Assembly (NCBI RefSeq): GCF_003989135.1
Contig: NZ_RYZZ01000037.1
Location: forward strand, 1 to 64,000
DNA length: 64,000 nt
Source: Peribacillus cavernae
Lineage (GTDB): Bacteria; Bacillota; Bacilli; Bacillales; DSM-1321
Direction: 5' to 3'
Part shown: in pieces, positions 9,101 to 15,743 of the stretch
Layout: each line of letters begins with the position of its first letter
Numbering within the stretch: position 1 is the stretch's first letter
The notes under the pieces: model-generated
The model's database searches: none
Told to the model about the DNA's origin: nothing
Seen by the model: the letters and a program-made list of their open reading frames with translations, nothing else
Position numbers and translations under genes: made by a program

Positions 9101-9264
9101 GCCCCCGGGTAAACGGCTTCAACTGAAATTTGTGGAAACTCAATATCCGGAAACTGCGCGACTTTTAACTGCGTGAAAGAATAAACGCCTCCCAAAATAA
9201 ATAAAAAAGAAATGATAAAAACCGCTGCAGCATTCTTTAAGCTGAATTTAGTCAAGAAATTCAT
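6160..9264 (-). CDS. RND-superfamily efflux transporter (AcrB/SwrC-like)
   Basis: The 1034-residue product has the classical RND plan: helix 1 near residues 12-30, a large extracytoplasmic loop, helices 2-6 (about 335-510), a second large loop, and helices 8-12 near the C-terminus. Diagnostic segments include FPDIEFPQISVEAVYPGASP in loop 1, GGMAVAVGRVVDDSIVVIEN in helix 4 (the proton-relay acidic residues) and GIVTTNAIVLVDRVGQNREE. Gram-positive members such as SwrC export surfactin and other amphiphiles. A low-complexity insert rich in Gly, Ser, Pro, Ala and Gln occurs in loop 1 near residues 243-275. No membrane-fusion partner is encoded nearby. Start ATG 9264 follows GGGGAAAT. Confidence 0.92.
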   Translation of the reverse strand: MNFLTKFSLKNAAAVFIISFLFILGGVYSFTQLKVAQFPDIEFPQISVEAVYPGASPEDVSTQVTSRLENQFKSIEGTTKLTSSSFESVGMINLEFPFDTDMDQVEQQINTFVKDASLPDEVEVNVSRFSFGSFPIYNISLFGKEDNNIDKLLKEDVIPELNKIQGINSVSVGGFTDNLVQITVNKKKAAEAGLSLQTIKEQINGKFLSFPAGQLSESDLQIPIRVEEKLDTVKKLESLQLTASAQAAPGPSQSASGPRSGSQAGPSSAGTEVSTPKLILLKDIAKVETVSEQSEKARFDEKDALSMAITKKQDANTVDVADDVIKVLDKYKNELDYSIGLDSATDVKKSVSSLVKEGLLGALFASIAVLLFLRNIRATLIAIVSIPLSLLVSAIFLKQLDVSLNIMTLGGMAVAVGRVVDDSIVVIENIFRRVRKSTDGMTNTIILDSTKEILKAITSSTITTVVVFLPLAFIGGITGEFFLPFALTIVFSLLASLFVAVTIVPIMAKLAFKKVPKEEKEGHLQRAYGKMIEYSLNHKTSILTVSALLLAGSLAIVPTLGFTFIPNEDQRTLTASIELPAASALEKTDELSIKIEKMLDQQDDVEHVTASIGSRDFLTGLKLENKASYFVNLTDQADVQASIARLQNKMEKLVKEDEANTKVTIEELNTSGPPTNNNVDIDLFSNDLEALEKAAKQVENYMKDNEDLKYVSSNFTDKQKQYLVQIDSEKSSLLGLSGYQILGTINDQTSPVSAGELTLNGKEQEVQLTYDKDLKTEDDLKGVFLFTPQGPVPLSEAARVKQVESFTSIQRLDGKVYARVSAQVKGNDVRTVSQEVTSGIKTDITLPVGVSLESGGGSYDTVEIFQSIGVAIIVAIGLVYLTMLITFGKARIPFVILSSLLFIPVGSLIALYLMQEPLSVSVMIGFLMLIGIVTTNAIVLVDRVGQNREERGMPIRESLMEAGKTRLRPILMTAFATITALLPLALTTSSGTLISKGLAITVIGGLTSSTLLTLIIVPVVYELFFINKAKKESG

Positions 9265-9452
9265 TTGATATTTCCCCTTTATCCTCTCGATATTTACTAA
9301 TTTTACATTAGTATTATTTTACAGGAAAATATAGAACTTCGGCATTTCATTCAAGCTATTAGCCATTATCTATTTTTTCATATAGATGATACTGGATGTT
9401 TGCCTGGCCGCTAACAGGGGAACTTTATAACTATTACAGGAGGGATATTCCA

Positions 9453-9548
9453 ATGAAGAAACTAATAAAAACCGCCATGAAATGGGGACCAGCCATTTAT
9501 CCAATTGTGAAAAAGATCTTGAATAAACGGAAAAGGGCTGCGAAATAA
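9453..9548 (+). CDS. 31-residue cationic amphipathic peptide
   Basis: ATG 9453 follows a strong Shine-Dalgarno (AGGAGGG, 8-nt gap). The peptide begins [20 protein letters not shown] and continues with a very basic tail. It has about ten Lys/Arg, no acidic residue, one Trp and a central Gly-Pro. A weak hairpin follows at 9580-9605. Peptides of this look are common unannotated short genes in Bacillus. Leaderless bacteriocins and phenol-soluble-modulin-like peptides share the Lys-rich amphipathic pattern, but I cannot prove such a role. It lies between the RND pump gene and the remnant of a ytr-type ABC operon. Confidence 0.6.
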   Translation: MKKLIKTAMKWGPAIYPIVKKILNKRKRAAK

Positions 9549-9579
9549 ATACGCTGACTTTGAAGTTTTAAAATGAGGA

Positions 9580-9605
9580 CAGGCATCCCTACAAGCGGAT
9601 GCCTG
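9580..9605 (+). terminator. Possible terminator after the 31-residue peptide
   Basis: The perfect 9-bp stem CAGGCATCC / GGATGCCTG is followed by only a short T-containing stretch (GTTTCTG), so termination may be weak. Confidence 0.45.
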
Positions 9606-9684
9606 GTTTCTGACAGAAAGTATAACTTTTTCAATGAGTACTGGATCCAGCGCAAACAGCCACGCCCCTCAGAGCTCCGCTTTT

Positions 9685-10440
9685 CTAGATTTCTCTTTTC
9701 ATCGCCCGGAGCACGTCAACTTGAGTTGCTCTCTTTGCCGGCCTAAATCCGGACAGGATCGTTACGCCATAGCAAATGACAACGCATATCAATGGAAGCA
9801 TTAGCGGAATATCGCTGAACATTAGATTTTGGGGCGGCTCTTCTCCAAAAGCCTGCTGGATAATTAGCGGAATTCCCAGATTGACGGCATGACTGATGCC
9901 GTATGATACAACCGTACCGATTACCGCCCCAATTAATCCAATATAGCTGCTTTCCAGTAAAAAGATGTTTTTAATCGTACGCGGATTAGCCCCGATTGCT
10001 TTCATGATACCAATATCGGGCGCCCGCTCTGTCACTGCCATTGTCATCGTGTTATAAATTCCAATTGAAGCAATCAGGATAGCAATCGTACCAATGAAAA
10101 TGAGCCCAGCTTTAACAATCGTAAAGATGATATTGACTTCTTTTAATTCGTCCAATACTGAATAAGTTGCGTATTTATTATCCTTTAATTGCTTTACAAT
10201 CCCTTCAACAGCCTCTACATTTTTCGCATAAATCTTCACTTCATCATAAGTGTCAGAACCTGTACCAGAATTCTCAACATTCGAATCCTTTAACGCTCCT
10301 CTTGGCGTCCCAGTGAATTTTTCGATATCTCTTAATACATTTTCGGAAATGAATACCGTGTTATTATACATCCATTCTTTTGTTGAATTCCCGCCTAACT
10401 TCGTTGAATTCGCCTCGAGTGCAGCTGTGGAAAGATATAA
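9685..10440 (-). pseudogene. YtrF-like ABC permease (MacB/FtsX type), N-terminally deleted
   Basis: The frame is open from 10440 down to 9685 but begins in mid-domain: the extracytoplasmic segment (STKLGGNSTKEWMYNNTVFI) has no start codon or first membrane helix. What remains is the C-terminal half, with three FtsX-domain helices. Signature stretches are SIGIYNTMTMAVTERAPDIG, IMKAIGANPRTIKNIFLLES and the end SGFRPAKRATQVDVLRAMKR. These closely resemble B. subtilis YtrF. The open frame starts exactly at the stop codon of the upstream permease gene. The simplest reading is a deletion that removed the ytrE-like ATPase gene and the 5' half of the ytrF-like gene. Confidence 0.85.
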
Positions 10441-12411
10441 TCACTGGTCGTGATCTTTTATGAAATCAGGCACGTGCTCCTCGTCAAACCACTTGATTTC
10501 CTGGTCAATTTGCCCTTTGTAATAAAAAGCAGCTATGTAGCCATTTTGAGAAACCTGGCTTGCCTGGTCCAGACACAATTCAATTTTGTCTTTATCGGTT
10601 ACTTTGATGATTCCTCTATCCTTTTCATGTTCTTTGAACCACTCTATAGCTGATCCTGGATTATCTTCAAATTCAGATGAATTATTCCTGGCAACAAGAA
10701 CATAGGAAATATCGTCAGCTGTCACTTTAGCCTGGGCGAGCATATTCTTTTTCTTGAGCCAATGATTAAACTTTTTGTAGGAAGGCTTGATTTCAAGATG
10801 GACCGACTTATCTTTATCTCCAAAAATCTCAGTGTTCGAGAAATTGTCACGATAATAAACGGAATCATTATATGTCTCGTTCAATACTTCTTCTTTCAAG
10901 ATGGAAACAGCTTCTTTCAGGTCGACCGGCTCTGTTATCATTGCCTGTCTATTGAATGGGCCGTTGGGAGTCATCGTGATTCGATCCGCCTCGTTTTCGT
11001 TAAGTTTGAAAATTTCATTTGTGGACAGCTTAAACTCCCTGGATTCAAAAATCGGACGATATAAATCTTTATGTTGTTCTTTATTGATCGCATATTCGCG
11101 GATCACTTTTTTGCCATTTTTCAATTTATATACAAAGTAGCTCGTCTCGAAATATAAATTTTGCTTATCGCTGATGCTTTGTTTCTCAATGATTTGTCTA
11201 TGAAGCTTCAGGACGGCCTCAATATTTTTTTCTTCTTTCAACGGAGAGGCAACGAAATTATGATAGTACGCTTCATCTTTATTCAGGTAAAGAGACGGAT
11301 CATCAGTAAGAAACACACTTTTGATATCACTTTGTTCCGGCAAATGATCTTCATATCTGCTAAGCGCCTGGGTACCTGTTATCAAAACGACCATGACTGC
11401 TACATAAACAGCAAGCCCTTTAATCCTTCCAAAAACCCGCCATGTTTTTCGCAACACCATTTCTGCTGCAATGTAGCCAATTACAGCACCAATGGCATAG
11501 CCGAAGATCACCCAGCCAAAAGGAGCCTGCACCAAACTGAAATACGCCCCGCCCAGAAGCATTGTGCAAAAAGTGACCCCGTACTTGAAGATGGCCCGTA
11601 AATTGGAAAAAGCAATCGCTTCGGAGGCAGTTTCCACTTTTCTTCTTTGATAGAAAAACAACGACAAAGCATAAAGAACAATTATTAATACGAGATAAAG
11701 GATAATTTGAATCGATTGGAACGGCTTGTTTTCCAGAACGGCCGCGTAGGTAAGCGGCGACATTTTGTCCAATTCTCTGTTGAGATAGTAATCAGCCGGA
11801 AAACCATAGAGCAAAGTTTTTAAATTTAAAAACAACAATGAGACGATACCAACAGGGAAAAGAAGAAAAATATACGATAAGACTCCTTGAACTACGGAAA
11901 TCCCTGTCATCATTCCGACAAAGACACTGGCTGTAAATAACAGCAAATTAAAAAGAATCGTAATGCCGGCCCAGTAAAAGATGTCGCTTATTTCAAAATA
12001 AGCTTCGAGATCCAGGCCAATATGGATGAAAAGAATGACAATTGCTATCAGGATGATTGGAAGAACAAGCAACGCCATGCCCGTTACTGAGTATTGATGA
12101 TAAATCGTCTCTCTTTTCAATGGAAGGCTGTGCATGAGGTCAGCAGCTTGCTTGAGATGTAAAAATCGGAACAAAAAAATAGCGAGAAGTACAGGAACAA
12201 TGATGAGAAAGACAAGCTGAATACCGAAATCATATTGAAACAGGCTGGCAACCTTCATGTATTTTCTGGTATTTTCATTTGAGTACGTCATCAGAATTCT
12301 TATCGGCAGCGCAAACAGCAGGCCAAAAAAATAGAAAATCGGGATCCATCCTACGCTTCGGACGATACGCAGGATGGCTTCTTTATTAAACAATGACATT
12401 TTTGATGGCAT
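10441..12411 (-). CDS. ABC transporter permease of a ytr-like operon
   Basis: The product is 656 residues, starting at ATG 12411 (GGGGGA eight bases upstream, inside the end of the ATPase gene with a 26-bp overlap). The N-terminal part has six to eight hydrophobic helices in ABC-2 style, with SLPLKRETIYHQYSV following helix 2. The C-terminal about 280 residues form a soluble extracytoplasmic domain that continues from the last helix. B. subtilis YtrC/YtrD are half this size. Long versions with a soluble tail occur in other bacilli. Its job is to form the membrane channel for the ATPase encoded upstream. The substrate is unknown. The stop codon coincides with a deletion junction, so its extreme C-terminus may not be native. 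Confidence 0.8.
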   Translation of the reverse strand: MPSKMSLFNKEAILRIVRSVGWIPIFYFFGLLFALPIRILMTYSNENTRKYMKVASLFQYDFGIQLVFLIIVPVLLAIFLFRFLHLKQAADLMHSLPLKRETIYHQYSVTGMALLVLPIILIAIVILFIHIGLDLEAYFEISDIFYWAGITILFNLLLFTASVFVGMMTGISVVQGVLSYIFLLFPVGIVSLLFLNLKTLLYGFPADYYLNRELDKMSPLTYAAVLENKPFQSIQIILYLVLIIVLYALSLFFYQRRKVETASEAIAFSNLRAIFKYGVTFCTMLLGGAYFSLVQAPFGWVIFGYAIGAVIGYIAAEMVLRKTWRVFGRIKGLAVYVAVMVVLITGTQALSRYEDHLPEQSDIKSVFLTDDPSLYLNKDEAYYHNFVASPLKEEKNIEAVLKLHRQIIEKQSISDKQNLYFETSYFVYKLKNGKKVIREYAINKEQHKDLYRPIFESREFKLSTNEIFKLNENEADRITMTPNGPFNRQAMITEPVDLKEAVSILKEEVLNETYNDSVYYRDNFSNTEIFGDKDKSVHLEIKPSYKKFNHWLKKKNMLAQAKVTADDISYVLVARNNSSEFEDNPGSAIEWFKEHEKDRGIIKVTDKDKIELCLDQASQVSQNGYIAAFYYKGQIDQEIKWFDEEHVPDFIKDHDQ

Positions 12412-13285
12412 AGCCGATATCCCCCATTTCGTAAATAAAGATTTCCTCCAGTGTAAGTGGCAATAAATCAAAAATGACCGGTTTTGTCTTTCTGATTTGT
12501 TCAGCGATCTTCTCTTCCTTCCCTCTCACAATGCATATAAATACGCTTCCTCGTTTTTCTCTATGAAGCATATAAAGGCCTTCCAATGAATCCTCAGGCA
12601 TCCCTTCTTTATAGGCAACTTGTATTTTATGTATATCTGATTTCAAGTCATCAAGCTCCTTTTCCAGCAGAAGTGAACCCCTATGGATGATTCCAATATG
12701 GTCGCATATATCCTCAATCTCCCTGAGGTTATGCGAAGAAATCAAAATCGTCATCTCTCGGTCGGCAACATCCTGGATCATCAGATTCTTCACTTTTTTC
12801 CTGACCACCGGATCAAGCCCGTCCATCGGCTCGTCCAAAATCAGGATTTGCGGTAGTGTTGAAAATGCGAGGATGAAAGCCGCCTGCCTTTGCCATCCTT
12901 TTGAGAATGTATGAATTCTTTTCTTCAGATCGATATCAAACCACTTAGCAAGTTTTTGAAAACGTTCATCACTCCATGACGGATAAATGCTTTTATAAAA
13001 TTGCGCCATTTGTTTGATCGTGTAATGTGGAAGAAAATACGGCTGATCCGGGATGAAAAAGAGTTTCTGCTTCTGGTCCAGGTTTTCATATACCGCCTGC
13101 TCGTTTATGCTGACCTCACCCCTGTCCTGGCGGTAAATTCCGGCCAACAGTTTTAGCAGTGTCGTTTTCCCGGCCCCGTTTGAACCGATTAAGCCGTATA
13201 TCGAACCTTTTTCAATCGAAAGATTTACGTTTTCAACAGCCTGATACCGATCAAATGTCTTGCTAACGTTTTTCATTTCTATCAT
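12386..13285 (-). CDS. ABC transporter ATP-binding protein (YtrB-like)
   Basis: The product is 299 residues, starting at ATG 13285 after GGGAGG. It has all nucleotide-binding-domain motifs: Walker A GSNGAGKTT (about residues 37-45), an ABC-signature region in divergent form (HTFSKGWQRQAAFILAF, with FSKGWQ instead of LSGGQ), Walker B QILILDEPMDGLDP and the switch histidine in ISSHNLREIEDICD. The degenerate signature motif is typical of YtrB-like and Staphylococcus Pmt-like ATPases. It overlaps both neighbours (gntR by 23 bp, permease by 26 bp), so the three genes are translationally coupled. In S. aureus a related GntR-controlled system exports phenol-soluble modulins. Confidence 0.9.
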   Translation of the reverse strand: MIEMKNVSKTFDRYQAVENVNLSIEKGSIYGLIGSNGAGKTTLLKLLAGIYRQDRGEVSINEQAVYENLDQKQKLFFIPDQPYFLPHYTIKQMAQFYKSIYPSWSDERFQKLAKWFDIDLKKRIHTFSKGWQRQAAFILAFSTLPQILILDEPMDGLDPVVRKKVKNLMIQDVADREMTILISSHNLREIEDICDHIGIIHRGSLLLEKELDDLKSDIHKIQVAYKEGMPEDSLEGLYMLHREKRGSVFICIVRGKEEKIAEQIRKTKPVIFDLLPLTLEEIFIYEMGDIGYAIKNVIV

Positions 13286-13667
13286 CTTTATCGCCTCCCT
13301 CTTTTGAAGCATCTAATTCCTCGATTAGATGTATTAACTCTTTTGCTGTCACACCGAGGTATAAAGCTTCCAATATGTTTTTTTCGAGTTCCTTTTTGAT
13401 ATTCGTCAATTTCTCAGAGTCCTTTACGAGATTGAAGGAATTAACAAAGCTTCCCTTCCCCGGCAGTGAGTAAATGTAACTCTGGTTTTCAAGTTCCCGG
13501 TACGCTTTTTGTATCGTATTTGGATTTATCGTAAGTTGCTGTGCCAGTGTCCGAACCGACGGCAGTTGTTCATCAGGCTTGAGCACCTCATTGATAATCA
13601 GCTCTTTCAATTTATCGACAAGCTGCTCATAAATGGGTTTCCGGCTCCTCATGTCTAGCTCAAACAT
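13263..13667 (-). CDS. GntR-family regulator, YtrA subfamily
   Basis: The product is 134 residues, starting at ATG 13667 with GGGGG five bases upstream. It has an N-terminal winged helix (PIYEQLVDKLKELI, then LPSVRTLAQQLTINPNTIQK, then GKGSFV) and only a short helical C-terminal tail, which defines the YtrA subgroup. Members repress their own operon, usually for an ABC exporter, and respond to cell-envelope stress. It is the first gene of the operon, and a palindromic operator candidate lies in the promoter region. Confidence 0.92.
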   Translation of the reverse strand: MFELDMRSRKPIYEQLVDKLKELIINEVLKPDEQLPSVRTLAQQLTINPNTIQKAYRELENQSYIYSLPGKGSFVNSFNLVKDSEKLTNIKKELEKNILEALYLGVTAKELIHLIEELDASKEGGDKDDRNEKR

Positions 13668-13691
13668 AGCGACCCCCAATCTGTACCAAGT

Positions 13692-13746
13692 GTACTACTA
13701 TTGTTAATACAGTTAGATTATATGCTATTTATTGTCAAAAGGTAAA
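13692..13746 (-). promoter_or_regulatory. promoter and probable GntR operator of the ytr-like operon
   Basis: On the minus strand there is TTTACC, an 18-nt spacer and TATAAT (13746-13717). Just downstream of the -10 box is the 19-bp inverted repeat GTATTA N7 TAGTAC (13710-13692). YtrA-type regulators bind such palindromes near the start site to repress. The promoter assignment is moderate because TTGACA at 13738-13733 is badly spaced for the same -10 box. Confidence 0.55.
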
Positions 13747-13767
13747 CCCTTTTTTGTGAAAAAGTGC

Positions 13768-13799
13768 AAAAAAACCATCTCTTGATCAGAGACGGTTTG
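13768..13799 (-). terminator. Terminator of the TerC-family gene
   Basis: On the minus strand the stem AAACCGTCTCT / AGAGATGGTTT with a GATCA loop is followed by seven T. It lies 25 bp past the TerC stop codon. Confidence 0.9.
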
Positions 13800-13824
13800 A
13801 TAAAATTATTCTATTTAGCAAAAA

Positions 13825-14517
13825 TTACACAGCGTTAGAAGTATCCTTTTTATTTTGCTTTCTTCTTAAGTAGCCAATACCCACTACAAGGATTACTAAT
13901 AAAATCGGTAAACCGACATGGATTGCTTCCACTAAGTTTGGCATAGATGAATGTAAAAATTCATCAACCATTTGATCTCCAACAATCATTTCACCAGATG
14001 TATAAGCCAAAAGACCAGCACCCGCATAAACAATAACTGGAAATCTTTCCATAACCTTTAATATTAGTTGACTGCCCCAAACAATGATTGGAATTGAAAT
14101 TAGAATTCCAATCAAGATTGGTACGAACCCGTGTGCAACACCCGCTAAAGCTAAAACGTTATCCAGTGACATTACAGCATCTGCGATAATAATTGTTCTA
14201 ACGGCAGATGCCACTGTCTCACCACCGGCTTTGTGTTCTTTTTCTTTTCCTGCAAGTAAGCTATAAGCAATTTGGATGAGCAGAATTCCGCCAAGAGCTG
14301 AAATCAACGGTATTTTCAATAACCATACAATAATGGCCGCGAATAGTAATCGTAAAACAATCGCCCCTAAAGTTCCCCAAAAGATTGCTTTTCTTCGATG
14401 TTCTGCCGGTACATTTCTCGCGGCTAATGCAATAACGATAGCATTATCTCCACTTAATACAAGGTCAACACCAATAACTTTTAGAAGTGTTGCCATATCC
14501 ATTCCTAAGAAATCCAC
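13825..14517 (-). CDS. TerC-family integral membrane protein
   Basis: The product is 230 residues, with a GTG start at 14517 seven bases after AGGAGG. It has seven helices and the two TerC acidic motifs: DLVLSGDNAIVIALAAR in the first helix and IIIADAVMSLDNVLALAG in the middle. These Asp/Asn residues sit inside the membrane and are thought to bind metal. B. subtilis relatives (YjbE, MeeF, MeeY) are linked to manganese efflux and metalation of secreted enzymes. No yybP-ykoY manganese riboswitch is visible in the 370 bp upstream. Confidence 0.92.
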   Translation of the reverse strand: MDFLGMDMATLLKVIGVDLVLSGDNAIVIALAARNVPAEHRRKAIFWGTLGAIVLRLLFAAIIVWLLKIPLISALGGILLIQIAYSLLAGKEKEHKAGGETVASAVRTIIIADAVMSLDNVLALAGVAHGFVPILIGILISIPIIVWGSQLILKVMERFPVIVYAGAGLLAYTSGEMIVGDQMVDEFLHSSMPNLVEAIHVGLPILLVILVVGIGYLRRKQNKKDTSNAV

Positions 14518-14890
14518 TGTTTGTCCTCCTGAGAAATCATTGTTTATATGTCAGTTGACCTTTCTAGTTTCCATCTGTATCGCCATTTTAAACATATATA
14601 TGATTGCCAAAGTATTTTAATATCCATTTGCCAAAAATGCAACAAGTTTTCCCACTCTTCCCTTTTCCAAGTTATAATGATAATAACTTGCAATGAAAAT
14701 CAGTAAAAGCGAAAGTCTAAAAAGCTATACACAAAATGGTAATTCTGTGAAAAACCCAAAACCTCTTTATGTTTTTAAGAAAATTCAATATATTTAATAT
14801 AAAGCTATTTTTCTTTCTAGATAGGACCATTAATTCATTTAGTCTCCCGGTTTAAAACTTTGTCAAATCTAAAGAAAGAAGGTACATAAT
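14518..14890. other. divergent intergenic region, nothing recognised
   Basis: This 373-bp A/T-rich stretch separates the TerC gene (minus) from the 152-residue protein gene (plus). It must hold both promoters. I see no strong hairpin, riboswitch core or small gene. Confidence 0.5.
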
Positions 14891-15349
14891 ATGAGTGGGA
14901 GTTTTTTTGCTGATTATAAAAAATTTATTGTTTTGCCTGAGGAAGAAGTTAGTAAAGAAGAATTTGATCCACAAAATTATGCCACATTTTATATCGTCAC
15001 CCTTTCACTTTATGATTCTCTTTTAACGAACTGGAGAGAAGCAAATAAATATGAGATAGAAGTGGAAAAAAGTATTGAAACAGTACTAGAGGAATTTAAT
15101 AGAAAACAGCGAGGGATTTATAACCTTCAAATACTTGAGCTTGAAAGTGACAATTCTTATTTTGTTTTGGCTCTCTCCTGTAAAAGTAAAATTGAAAATG
15201 AGGAAGCAAATGACCGTATTTCGCACATTTTAGAAAAGATCCTTTCAAATCCTTTTTATATTGGCCAGGGCTGGTACAAGTTAATCGGTGAAAAAGGAAG
15301 AATTGAACGTAAACTCTTTTGCTTTTCATTCAAAGAATATATGATATAA
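14891..15349 (+). CDS. conserved-looking hypothetical protein, 152 aa
   Basis: ATG 14891 follows GAAGG at an 8-nt gap. The product is soluble, mixed alpha/beta and rich in Glu/Lys. An acidic N-terminal segment (LPEEEVSKEEFDPQNYATFY) leads into a hydrophobic strand, followed by a helix with regularly spaced Glu/Lys and a C-terminal region ending KLFCFSFKEYMI. There is no signal peptide, membrane helix or recognised motif. Codon use looks normal for the region. I do not recognise the family. The gene is followed by the decayed type I toxin-antitoxin locus. Confidence 0.6.
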   Translation: MSGSFFADYKKFIVLPEEEVSKEEFDPQNYATFYIVTLSLYDSLLTNWREANKYEIEVEKSIETVLEEFNRKQRGIYNLQILELESDNSYFVLALSCKSKIENEEANDRISHILEKILSNPFYIGQGWYKLIGEKGRIERKLFCFSFKEYMI

Positions 15350-15453
15350 AATTGATAATTTATGGTACTAACCGATCTTAACAAATTAAAATTCAAGTGA
15401 ATAACTACAACATTGTTTGCTTTTTCTGGAATCCTGGATATTTTTATACATAA

Positions 15454-15576
15454 AAAAGACCGCTGTTACGGTAACACCAAACGGTCTTGCAACTGACGTT
15501 CCCATTGAAGGGAATTAGCATAATGAGGAAGATAATCCACCATTAACGGCTGAGCTCAATGGTGGATTATCTTTTG
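15454..15576 (+). ncRNA. relic of a type I antitoxin RNA (RatA/SR-like)
   Basis: This stretch has the same architecture as the intact antitoxin at 20.8 kb. A hairpin (AAGACCG...CGGTCTT, 15457-15488) acts as a terminator on the minus strand, then comes ACGTTCCC..GAAGGG, then a hairpin ATAATCCACCATT / AATGGTGGATTAT followed by CTTTT that terminates on the plus strand (15532-15574). Sequence identity to the 20.8-kb copy is clear across the first hairpin and ACGTTCCC. The toxin reading frame on the opposite strand is dead. Confidence 0.6.
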
Positions 15577-15644
15577 CACGAAATTACAGGATAGCGCGGT
15601 CAAGCTTCCAAAAGCAGATGCAATAACCTCTGAACGTTTTTAAT
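15575..15644 (-). pseudogene. decayed holin-like type I toxin
   Basis: Read on the minus strand, the DNA can be aligned with the intact toxin gene at 20937-21020, including GGAAGCTTGACC.. versus GCGAGTTTGATT.. and ATCCTGT.ATTTC. The position of the ATG is ATT, one base is missing near codon 5, and the GGAGGTGAT ribosome-binding site is gone. No toxin can be made. Confidence 0.55.
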
Positions 15645-15743
15645 GCTGTTAAATGGCACTGAACCCAATATTTAGTTTAACCTACTCGTTCTTTATTAAA
15701 GGCAAACGTAAAATTCTCTATATACTCTTACACAGGCTTCAAA

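Noticed and set aside
14518-14890. yybP-ykoY manganese riboswitch ahead of the TerC gene
   Set aside because: No conserved core hairpins or G/C-rich junctions are visible. The sequence is plain A/T-rich spacer.
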